From Peptostreptococcus porci (GTDB lineage Bacteria > Bacillota > Clostridia > Peptostreptococcales > Peptostreptococcaceae), in NCBI RefSeq assembly GCF_009695815.1, contig NZ_VUNE01000001.1, positions 1 to 64,000 of the forward strand: a stretch of DNA of 64,000 nucleotides, read 5' to 3'. The notes under the pieces are model-generated. The model worked only from the letters and a program-made list of their open reading frames with translations, was not told the DNA's origin and searched no databases. Every line of letters starts with the position of its first letter. Positions within the stretch are counted from its first letter, which is position 1. Of the stretch, positions 27,476-34,784 are shown piece by piece. A program made the position numbers and the translations under genes.

Positions 27476-30031
27476 ATGCAAAATGTGAGGAAGAAACTAA
27501 CTTTAATCTTACTTCTTACAATGTTAATAAACGTGTTTTCTGTATATAGGATAGATGCGTCGTCAAATACTTTATATAGTAATCAGGATTATTCAAATAA
27601 TAATCAAGAAATTTCAAAGACTATATCTCAAGAATTTACAGAAGAGCTGAAAAATCAAATATTAAAAAATATGTTAAATCCACAAAACATAAACATACCA
27701 GATTTTCCTACAGAAGATTCAAATGAATCTCCTAAAAAAGGTGATGATATAATTGATGGATTAAAAAAACAGCTAGGGGTTGATTCAAAAGGAGAAACAG
27801 CATCGAAAAAAGAATCTGAAGCAAGTGATAAGTCGGATGTGAAAAAGGCAGATGATATGGATATCACCAAATCAAAAGATAATAGTCAGACTGTGTTTGT
27901 ATCGGTGACAAAGATTTGGGAAGACGATGACGATATATTGCCAAATGAAGATACAAGACATTTTTCGGATTTGGAGATAATACTCCATAGAAAAGTTAAT
28001 GGAGAAGATGATATCGAGTTTAACAGTAAATCTAAACCAGTTATTATTAAATACAATGATGATGAAGCGAAGAGTTGGAATCATATTTTTAGAGGTATGG
28101 ATGAATTTGATGCAGATGGAAATATGTACGAGTATTATATTCAAGGAGACGAAAGTTTTAAGATTGAAAAGAAGTATTCTGAACTAGAGTTAAATCCACT
28201 GGATGAATCTATGCTAAGAGGATTGACACCACGAGCAGTCAGAGGTAATTTACCTAATCTCAAATATGTTACACCGGACACTGTATACGAAAAAACACAT
28301 TATTATAAGCAAAATCCATTGGGGATAATCGGTGGATTTCATTTGGTTGGATTTAATAGTGTCGAAACGAGGGCACATACAAACGGAAACATATTGACGG
28401 ATACCTTGAAATATATTTCTAATTTTGGAACAAATAATTTACCAGAGGTGAGTTATTTTAGACATTTGAATATCAATAGTGAAGGCTTTAAATCGACGAG
28501 TGTGCCTCATGGTTCAAGACTGGTTGTTGGAGATGGAGTAAATGTAGGAGTTAAAACAAATCCAAATAATCCAAGCGTTATAGAAGCATGGACTTTTGAA
28601 AATAAAAAGGTGGACTCACCAGGCTATTATAGTGGAAATGAGCTATGGAAGGATACCAACACGAAATTCATCGATCTGTCTAAGGTCAGGCGTGATTCTG
28701 AAGATATCAGCAGGCAGCTTAGTGGATATAAGGACATATACTCGGTGCCAGATTATCATGACCAGAATCAGCAAAAAATAACTGTGCAGAATCCTGATGA
28801 TGTCAGTGTATATAATTGGAATCATAATGGATTTAAGACGAATGGATATAATGTCGATATTCACGGATTTGAAAAAGGTAAAAACGGATCCTTGATTATC
28901 AATGTGGATATGAGAGGGCATCAGTCGTTCGTCATGCCAGGGTCGACTTATTATTATAGCAATGGAACCCAAGCAAATATAGCAGAGGTTACAGAGTGGG
29001 AGGATGGAAATACAATTTGGAATTTCTATGATTCAAGTAAGCCAGACAAAATTTTTAGAGGAAAGATAAATAATTCTAGAGCGGCTATAGGAATAATTAT
29101 GGCACCTGGTGCAACAGTTGACCTAACTGCTAATTTTAATGGAACAGTGGTTGCCAACGATATAATTGTAACAGCAGAATCACATAGAACGGATTTTACA
29201 GGGAAGTCTATAGATTATCCAGCAGATTTCCATTTTACCAAAACTGATGTGAAAAAGCATGGATTGCCTAATGCAGTATTCGAGTTAAGATATGAAGATG
29301 GCAGAATTGTTGATTTAAAAGATTCGGATGGTAATAGTATTGGAAATGAAGTAAAGTCGGACAGTCGAGGGAAGCTTAGTTTTTATAAGCTGACTACAGG
29401 AGTATACTATTTGCATGAGAAAAGGGCTCCTGATGGATATCAGAAGATTGATGGTAGAATAATAAAGATTAGAGTAGATACTGAGAGTAAAATAAAGGAA
29501 ATAACTGTTATCAATAATTTGTTTAACAAAAATGATAACACCATAACAAATATTGAAATACCCGTTATTCCAAAGACGAGAGTGGAAATACATAAAAAAT
29601 GGATTGATTCAGACGGAAATGTAATTGATAAGGAGAAATTAAAAAATCTGTCCGTAAAAGTAAGACTCAAAAGAAAAATTGGAAACGATGTGGATTATGG
29701 ATTTAATAAATATGAAAGCATACATTTAAAATATGACAATGATTGGAAAGCTGAAATTTCAGAGTTGGAAATATATAACGAAAGTGGTAGAGCATATACC
29801 TACTATATCGAGGAGTATGATATTCCGATTAGTTTTACAGAGGATAGTTCAAAGAGCAATAAGGAATGGGTAGCCAATGAATACGAAAATGCATTTGTTT
29901 TCACTCTTGTAAACAAGGCAAAAAAAGTAGTTTATCCAAATACGGGTGGTATGGGAGCTGTGACCGTTATAGTCATAGGTATGCTAATCTCATTGATGGG
30001 AATCTATATCAAAATGAGAGCTTACTATTAA
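27476..30031 (+). CDS. LPXTG-type pilus tip adhesin with choice-of-anchor-A-like head (locus 2)
   Basis: A secreted 851-residue surface protein. A signal peptide (to about residue 29) and a polar linker precede a Cna_B domain (about 140-235). Residues about 270-570 resemble the choice-of-anchor-A adhesive domain (NPLGIIGGFHLVGFNSVETR, HTNGNI, GIIMAPGATVDLTANFNGTVVAND). Two Cna_B domains follow, near 580-680 and 698-810. The sorting signal is YPNTGG at 820, with a hydrophobic span and short tail. It takes the same operon position as tip adhesin 1, but the head domain is unrelated and the Cna_B order differs, so the loci differ in binding specificity (inference). SD GAGGAGG. Confidence 0.83.
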   Translation: MQNVRKKLTLILLLTMLINVFSVYRIDASSNTLYSNQDYSNNNQEISKTISQEFTEELKNQILKNMLNPQNINIPDFPTEDSNESPKKGDDIIDGLKKQLGVDSKGETASKKESEASDKSDVKKADDMDITKSKDNSQTVFVSVTKIWEDDDDILPNEDTRHFSDLEIILHRKVNGEDDIEFNSKSKPVIIKYNDDEAKSWNHIFRGMDEFDADGNMYEYYIQGDESFKIEKKYSELELNPLDESMLRGLTPRAVRGNLPNLKYVTPDTVYEKTHYYKQNPLGIIGGFHLVGFNSVETRAHTNGNILTDTLKYISNFGTNNLPEVSYFRHLNINSEGFKSTSVPHGSRLVVGDGVNVGVKTNPNNPSVIEAWTFENKKVDSPGYYSGNELWKDTNTKFIDLSKVRRDSEDISRQLSGYKDIYSVPDYHDQNQQKITVQNPDDVSVYNWNHNGFKTNGYNVDIHGFEKGKNGSLIINVDMRGHQSFVMPGSTYYYSNGTQANIAEVTEWEDGNTIWNFYDSSKPDKIFRGKINNSRAAIGIIMAPGATVDLTANFNGTVVANDIIVTAESHRTDFTGKSIDYPADFHFTKTDVKKHGLPNAVFELRYEDGRIVDLKDSDGNSIGNEVKSDSRGKLSFYKLTTGVYYLHEKRAPDGYQKIDGRIIKIRVDTESKIKEITVINNLFNKNDNTITNIEIPVIPKTRVEIHKKWIDSDGNVIDKEKLKNLSVKVRLKRKIGNDVDYGFNKYESIHLKYDNDWKAEISELEIYNESGRAYTYYIEEYDIPISFTEDSSKSNKEWVANEYENAFVFTLVNKAKKVVYPNTGGMGAVTVIVIGMLISLMGIYIKMRAYY

Positions 30032-30131
30032 AAAATCGAAAAGGTACGAGCTTATTAACATATGATATTTATTAATTTTTGGATTAAATAAATATATAAA
30101 TAACTTAAAAAAAGAAAAAGGGGAGGACATT

Positions 30132-31625
30132 ATGAAAAAATTCAAGTTATTAAGTTTCATTATGGCTTTAGCCATGGTGCTATCAATTGTTTTGCCATTT
30201 GGTAGAGTTTTTGCTGCACCGAGTCAAGAAGAAACGTATGAGGTGGTTGTACACAAGGTATTGTTTAAAACAAAGGAGATAAAAGTCAGACCTGGAGGTA
30301 GTGCAGGTAATGATGGGCAGACGAAGTACACAGGTAAAAAATTTACCGACGAAGAATTTAGAAAATATTTTGGAGCAGATGTTGAAGTTGAGCCAGTACA
30401 AGGTGTATACTACGAAGCTAAAAAGGATGGTAGAGTAATAGCGCATGGTATTACTGAAGCTGATGGATCTGTTAGATTGACTCTTCCAAAAGGTACATAT
30501 ACGATAGAAGAAAACAAAGCTAAAACGAAATTGGCTGATAAGTACAAGGGAAAGTTGCCTGCTGTGTCAGTTCCTGTGACTGTGACTCTTCCAGTTTATA
30601 AAGCTGAAGGTGGTATTTTTACAAAGGGAAAAGATGCGCTACACGTATATCCTAAAAATACTATAGATGAGCCTACAATCAAGAAATCTGTAACTGAATC
30701 AGGAAATATGCATGACACTGTTGGTATAGGAGAAACAAAGCCATTTATAATTGAATCTGAGATGCCAGATGGAATTGAAGAATATAAAGTATTAGAATTT
30801 GTGGATAAACTATCAAAAGGATTGACTTTTAAAGATAATTTGAAAGTAGAGAGGGTTTTGAAAGAGAACTCTCAAAAAGTGACAGTTGATGCCAATAATT
30901 ACACTAAAATTGTTGAAGGTGCAAAATCAGATACAATAAAAGTAGTTATTAAATCAGAATTTATAAAAACACTTAAATCTGGAGATAAGATAATAATCAC
31001 TTTTGATGCAACTGTAAATAAAGAAGCTGTGTTAGGGGCAGAAAATCCAAATGAGGTAAAATTAATTTATGGACATAGTCCAGATAACAAGAAAGAGAAA
31101 GAGCCAGAAAAACCAGAACTACATACTGGTGGTAAGAGATTTGTTAAGAAGTCTGTAAATGAAAATAATAAAGTTCTTAAGGATGCAGAGTTTATCGTCA
31201 AAAAATTTGGAGAAAATAAATACGTAAAAATTAGTGGACAAGGTGAAGTTTCATTTGTCGATGCAGAAGATCAAGCAACTATATTCAAATCTGGAAACGA
31301 CGGAATAATAGATATCAAGGGATTACCGTATGGTAATAAAGGTGATAAAAATGATACCGCAGCTTCTGATTATGAAATAATAGAAAAGAAAGCACCAGAA
31401 GGATACGCATTGGATGCCACTCCAAAGAAATTTACAGTAAATAAAACTAGTTATAATCAGACACCAGGCGAAATAGATCCAAAACCAATAAATCCAGATG
31501 TTATCAACAATAACAAGGTAACTATACCACAGACTGGTGGAATAGGTTCTGCAATAGTTGTTATTGCCGGTATTGCAATAGTAGGAGTAGGATTGTATAT
31601 AAAGAAAAGAAATTACAACGCATAG
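30132..31625 (+). CDS. Major backbone pilin, isopeptide-forming, LPXTG-type (locus 2)
   Basis: A 497-residue paralog of the locus-1 backbone pilin. Signal peptide to about residue 29 (VLPFGRVFAAPSQ), N-terminal Cna_B-like domain, pilin motif YPKN at 173-176 (Lys175 the expected cross-linking lysine), central isopeptide domain and a terminal Cna_B domain (YEIIEKKAPEGY). Sorting signal IPQTGG at 465. The segment after YPKN is nearly identical between the loci, while surface regions such as 240-265 differ. The SD is GGGGAGG. The next 280 bases hold the two-hairpin element. Confidence 0.92.
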   Translation: MKKFKLLSFIMALAMVLSIVLPFGRVFAAPSQEETYEVVVHKVLFKTKEIKVRPGGSAGNDGQTKYTGKKFTDEEFRKYFGADVEVEPVQGVYYEAKKDGRVIAHGITEADGSVRLTLPKGTYTIEENKAKTKLADKYKGKLPAVSVPVTVTLPVYKAEGGIFTKGKDALHVYPKNTIDEPTIKKSVTESGNMHDTVGIGETKPFIIESEMPDGIEEYKVLEFVDKLSKGLTFKDNLKVERVLKENSQKVTVDANNYTKIVEGAKSDTIKVVIKSEFIKTLKSGDKIIITFDATVNKEAVLGAENPNEVKLIYGHSPDNKKEKEPEKPELHTGGKRFVKKSVNENNKVLKDAEFIVKKFGENKYVKISGQGEVSFVDAEDQATIFKSGNDGIIDIKGLPYGNKGDKNDTAASDYEIIEKKAPEGYALDATPKKFTVNKTSYNQTPGEIDPKPINPDVINNNKVTIPQTGGIGSAIVVIAGIAIVGVGLYIKKRNYNA

Positions 31626-31774
31626 TAATTTTATAATATAAAAACTATGTACAGACTATATACATACTATATACAGAGAGTCTTACATTATAGATGATTT
31701 ATAATGTGGAGATTTTAGTATAGAAATTCTATTGCACAATATATAGCTTTTCATAACTTTTATATATAAGAAGT

Positions 31775-31832
31775 GGATGACTCTGTCATCCCTTCAATAA
31801 AATACTGAAAATTTTTCAGTATTTTATTGAAG
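31775..31832 (+). ncRNA. Intercistronic two-hairpin RNA element between backbone and base pilin genes (locus 2)
   Basis: Hairpin A is a perfect 7-bp stem, GGATGAC (31775-31781) with GTCATCC (31785-31791), loop TCT. Hairpin B follows with no gap: a perfect 19-bp stem, 31792-31810 (CTTCAATAAAATACTGAAA) with 31814-31832, loop of three. Compared with locus 1, stem B differs at four positions and all four are matched on the other arm; the top seven pairs are the same. No T run follows. A further weak stem (ACATTATA/TATAATGT) lies upstream near 31686-31708. Confidence 0.75.
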
Positions 31833-31907
31833 AATTGAAATAGAGTTTAAGTGAATAGAGCTTGTAAGTTACTACAGCTTAAAATTTGAATTGTGAGGGG
31901 ATTAAAT

Positions 31908-32576
31908 ATGAAGAAAATAAAATATGTTTTTTGTTTGTTGATCGTAGCTTCAATATTTACAGCATTTACAATAAATAATACAAGTGCTTCTGATTTGACT
32001 TCAGTAACTATTACAAAAACGATTAATAGAATCAATGGAAAGGACGAAAAAAAGCTTGATGGAATTATTTACGGATTATTAAAAATAGGACATGAAACGA
32101 AATTATCAGATGACAAGAAAAAAGAATTAGTAAGTGAAATGTCGGCAAAATCCTTGGATGATTTAATCAAGAAATATGATAAATATGGAGCCCTAAGAAT
32201 TAGTATCCCAACGGATACAAATGGCAAAACCATTGTAAAGAATTTGGAGCCAGGAACATATTATGTTACTGAGATAAAAAAGGATAATGGGAAATGGATT
32301 GTTGATAAGGCAGGTGTTCCTTTGATAATAACAGCCGTTTCTAATACGAGGCTCAATGTAAATTCAAAATCATATTTTCCAGAAAGACCAGAAAAAAAAG
32401 ATAATCGTAGAAACGATAAAGAAGAAAATAATAGAGTTTCCGAGGAAAAGAATGAGAGAGAAAATCAGAATAATGATAGTAAGTATATAATAAAGACAGG
32501 GGATGGCGTGATTTATACTATTTTGGGATCTGGTATAATTCTTATGGCGTTTGGATATAGGGTTTACAAAAAATAA
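31908..32576 (+). CDS. Minor (base) pilin with IIKTGD sorting signal (locus 2)
   Basis: A 222-residue secreted pilin, the shorter paralog of 20731. Signal peptide to about residue 27, then one Cna_B/SpaA-like domain (DGIIYGLLKIGHETKL; TIVKNLEPGTYYVTEI). In place of the second Cna_B domain of the locus-1 protein it has a highly charged linker of about 33 residues (Lys/Arg/Asn/Glu). The sorting signal is IIKTGD at 194-199, followed by a hydrophobic span and VYKK. Start ATG 31908 has the SD GAGGGG; a GTG at 31893 overlaps it. Confidence 0.83.
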   Translation: MKKIKYVFCLLIVASIFTAFTINNTSASDLTSVTITKTINRINGKDEKKLDGIIYGLLKIGHETKLSDDKKKELVSEMSAKSLDDLIKKYDKYGALRISIPTDTNGKTIVKNLEPGTYYVTEIKKDNGKWIVDKAGVPLIITAVSNTRLNVNSKSYFPERPEKKDNRRNDKEENNRVSEEKNERENQNNDSKYIIKTGDGVIYTILGSGIILMAFGYRVYKK

Positions 32577-32580
32577 CATC

Positions 32581-32628
32581 TGAAGTGAATTTACTTAATA
32601 CTGATGAAGTGAATTTACTTAATACTGA
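32581..32628 (+). repeat. Perfect 24-bp tandem duplication before the locus-2 sortase
   Basis: Two identical 24-base units (32581-32604 and 32605-32628) begin TGAAGTGAATTTAC and end AATACTGA. They sit between the base pilin stop and the sortase ribosome site. Being identical, they are either recent or prone to slippage. Confidence 0.95.
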
Positions 32629-32630
32629 TA

Positions 32631-32651
32631 AAGGAAGAAAATATGTAAATG
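32631..32651 (+). promoter_or_regulatory. SD followed by AUG-UAA-AUG before the locus-2 sortase
   Basis: The SD AAGGAAG (32631-32637) is five bases from ATG 32643, whose next codon is TAA (32646-32648). The sortase ATG starts directly after at 32649, 11 bases from the SD. The best-placed start codon therefore forms a start-stop unit. Confidence 0.6.
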
Positions 32652-33677
32652 GAAAACGAAAATATAAACACGTATGAAAAAAATAATAATGAAAAAACTA
32701 GTAGCGAAAAAGTTAGTGATAGAAAAGCTAGTAATAAAAAACATACTAATAATAAAAAATACATTACTAATGAAGAGAAATGTAAAAAAAACAATGAAAA
32801 TAATGCCCAAAAGAGTGGTAGTATGAAGGTAAATGCAAAGAAGAAGAGTCTTATTAATAGAATAGTTAATATCATTATTCTCATTGGGGTGTTGGTGGTG
32901 ACCTATCCGTTTGTCAGCCAGATGTATTACAGATATGTTTCGAGTCAAAATATTCATAATTTCGATTCAGATGTAAAAAATATTGAACCGGAGGAAGTAA
33001 AAAGGAGAATTGCCCTTGCAAGTGGATATAATGATTCTCTACATTCAAATAATTTTTCAGATCCATACAAAAAAGAAAATTTAGAGAAGGGCAGGATGGA
33101 GTATGCCAGAATGTTGGAGGTTCATGAAAAAATAGGGCATATATCAATACCAAAAATAAACGAAGATTTACCGATTTATGCAGGCACATCGGAGTCGGTT
33201 TTGCAAAAAGGTGTGGGGCATATGGAGGGTACTTCTCTTCCAATTGGTGGAAAAGGAACTCATTCTGTTCTCACAGCGCACTCGGGTATTCCAAACAACA
33301 GACTTTTCACTGATCTAAATAAGATAAAAAAGGGAGATAAGTTTTTTATTACCAATATTAAACAAACACTTGCATATAAAGTAGATAATATTAGAGTGGT
33401 TGAGCCTTCAAACTTTTCTGAGCTGGTGATTACAGAGGGAAAGGACTATGTAACTCTTCTGACTTGTACTCCATATATGATTAATACTCATAGACTTTTA
33501 GTAAGAGGGCATAGAATACCGTATAGTGAGGCTGAAAAGAAAAAAGAGCTTGAGAAAAATGGTATGGATGGACTTTTGAAAATGGCTATAGTTGTGGTGG
33601 TTTTCTTATTTATACTTACCATATGTTTATTTGGATATAAAAGGAAAAAAAGGAAGAAAAAAGAGATCAAAATATAG
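32649..33677 (+). CDS. Class C sortase, locus 2
   Basis: The only sortase of locus 2, 342 residues. The first 75 residues are a Lys/Asn/Glu/Ser-rich cytoplasmic stretch not found in the paralogs; an internal ATG at 32823 (MKVNAKKKSL) could be an alternative start with a weak GAGTGG site. A helix (IVNIIILIGVLVVTYPFVS), DPY lid (FSDPYKK), catalytic His (LTAHSG), Cys (LLTCTPY) and Arg (HRLLVRG), and a C-terminal helix with Lys/Arg-rich tail follow. It is very similar to sortase 1 of locus 1. Confidence 0.92.
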   Translation: MENENINTYEKNNNEKTSSEKVSDRKASNKKHTNNKKYITNEEKCKKNNENNAQKSGSMKVNAKKKSLINRIVNIIILIGVLVVTYPFVSQMYYRYVSSQNIHNFDSDVKNIEPEEVKRRIALASGYNDSLHSNNFSDPYKKENLEKGRMEYARMLEVHEKIGHISIPKINEDLPIYAGTSESVLQKGVGHMEGTSLPIGGKGTHSVLTAHSGIPNNRLFTDLNKIKKGDKFFITNIKQTLAYKVDNIRVVEPSNFSELVITEGKDYVTLLTCTPYMINTHRLLVRGHRIPYSEAEKKKELEKNGMDGLLKMAIVVVVFLFILTICLFGYKRKKRKKKEIKI

Positions 33678-33696
33678 ACGGTTGATAATTTTGTAA

Positions 33697-33749
33697 GGCT
33701 GTCACATCCATTATAAATTATTTATAATTTATGGAATGTGGCAGTCTTT
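33697..33749 (+). terminator. Terminator of pilus operon 2
   Basis: An imperfect long stem (GGCTGTCACATCCATTATAA with TTATGGAATGTGGCAGTC) is followed by a short T-rich tail. Confidence 0.7.
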
Positions 33750-33789
33750 GTATTAGCACTGTAAAAAATTATACCTATATTTTTAAATA

Positions 33790-33828
33790 TAGACAAACAT
33801 AATTAATTATGTTAATATAGTAACATAA
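33790..33828 (+). promoter_or_regulatory. Promoter and Rex/Crp-like operator of the hypD operon
   Basis: TAGACA (33790-33795), 17-base spacer, TAATAT (33813-33818). The -10 lies in a perfect palindrome TTATGTTA (33807-33814) / TAACATAA (33821-33828) with six bases between. This fits TGTTA-N6-TAACA of Crp/Fnr proteins, and is one base off the Rex core TGTTAA-N4-TTAACA. The regulator cannot be decided from sequence. Confidence 0.6.
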
Positions 33829-33868
33829 AGTTGTTTAATACTTTGTTTAAATGAAGGTGGGTGGTAAT

Positions 33869-34780
33869 TTGAAAGAACCATTAATTATAAATATTCAAAA
33901 ATGCAGTATTCATGATGGACCAGGTATAAGGACTACAGTTTTTTTCAAGGGATGTCCATTGGAATGTCTATGGTGCCACAATCCGGAAAGTCAGAACTAC
34001 TGTATGGATTTTATGTACGATAGGGAAAAATGTTCAACCTGTGGTACGTGTATTGAAAAATGCAAAAGTAATGCTGTGTATTTTGAAAACGATTCTATTG
34101 GCAGAACGGCAGAGAAATGTGAGTTATGTGGTGAGTGCATAGATTGGTGTCTAGGCAATGCCAGAGAGCTTGTTGGAAAATCGTATACTGTAGAAGAGTT
34201 GGCAAAAGAGATAGAAAAAGATTCAATGTTTTATGACGAATCGGGTGGTGGTGTGACGCTATCAGGTGGCGAAGTAATGTGCCAAGATATCGACTATATT
34301 GAAAAGTTAATCAAGAGATGTAATAGCAAGGGGATTAGCGTGGCGATTGATACCTGTGGATATGCACCAAGGTCAAACTACGAAAGAATTTATGATAAAG
34401 TGGATCTTTTCTTATATGATATAAAGCTGGCAGATGATGTAAAGCATAGGCAATTTACTGGAAAATCAAACGAGATGATTTTGGATAATTTGAGATATTT
34501 GAGTTCTGTTGGTGCGAATATCAACATAAGGATTCCGTTAATTGAGGGCGTAAATGTGTCTGAAAATAACGAGGAAGTGTTGAAAATTATAAACATATTA
34601 AACGATGTTAGAGTAAAATATGTTAATCTTTTACCATATCACGATATTATGATGAATAAATATAACAAGCTTGGTATGGAATATTGTGGAAGTGAATTTT
34701 CAAAGCCGAGTGAAGAAAAGCTTGAGGAAATAAAAGGGTTATTTGAAAAAGGGAACTTTAAGGTTAAGATTGGAGGTTAG
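33869..34780 (+). CDS. Glycyl radical enzyme activase (HypD activase)
   Basis: A radical-SAM activase of 303 residues that installs the glycyl radical on the neighbouring enzyme. The radical-SAM cluster is CPLECLWC near residue 30. A ferredoxin-like insert with two further clusters follows (CSTCGTCIEKC and CELCGECIDWC), then GGGVTLSGGEVMCQ. TTG 33869 is chosen because the SD AGGTGGGTGG ends four bases before it; ATG 33851 in the same frame has no SD. Its stop lies four bases before the hypD ATG, so the pair is co-translated. Specificity for HypD is inferred from the neighbour. Confidence 0.9.
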   Translation: MKEPLIINIQKCSIHDGPGIRTTVFFKGCPLECLWCHNPESQNYCMDFMYDREKCSTCGTCIEKCKSNAVYFENDSIGRTAEKCELCGECIDWCLGNARELVGKSYTVEELAKEIEKDSMFYDESGGGVTLSGGEVMCQDIDYIEKLIKRCNSKGISVAIDTCGYAPRSNYERIYDKVDLFLYDIKLADDVKHRQFTGKSNEMILDNLRYLSSVGANINIRIPLIEGVNVSENNEEVLKIINILNDVRVKYVNLLPYHDIMMNKYNKLGMEYCGSEFSKPSEEKLEEIKGLFEKGNFKVKIGG

Positions 34781-34784
34781 TAAT

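Noticed and set aside
13000-33700. Pilus region as a mobile island
   Set aside because: No integrase, transposase, tRNA target or terminal direct repeats could be found, and base composition looks like that of the surroundings. Acquisition by transfer is possible but not supported.
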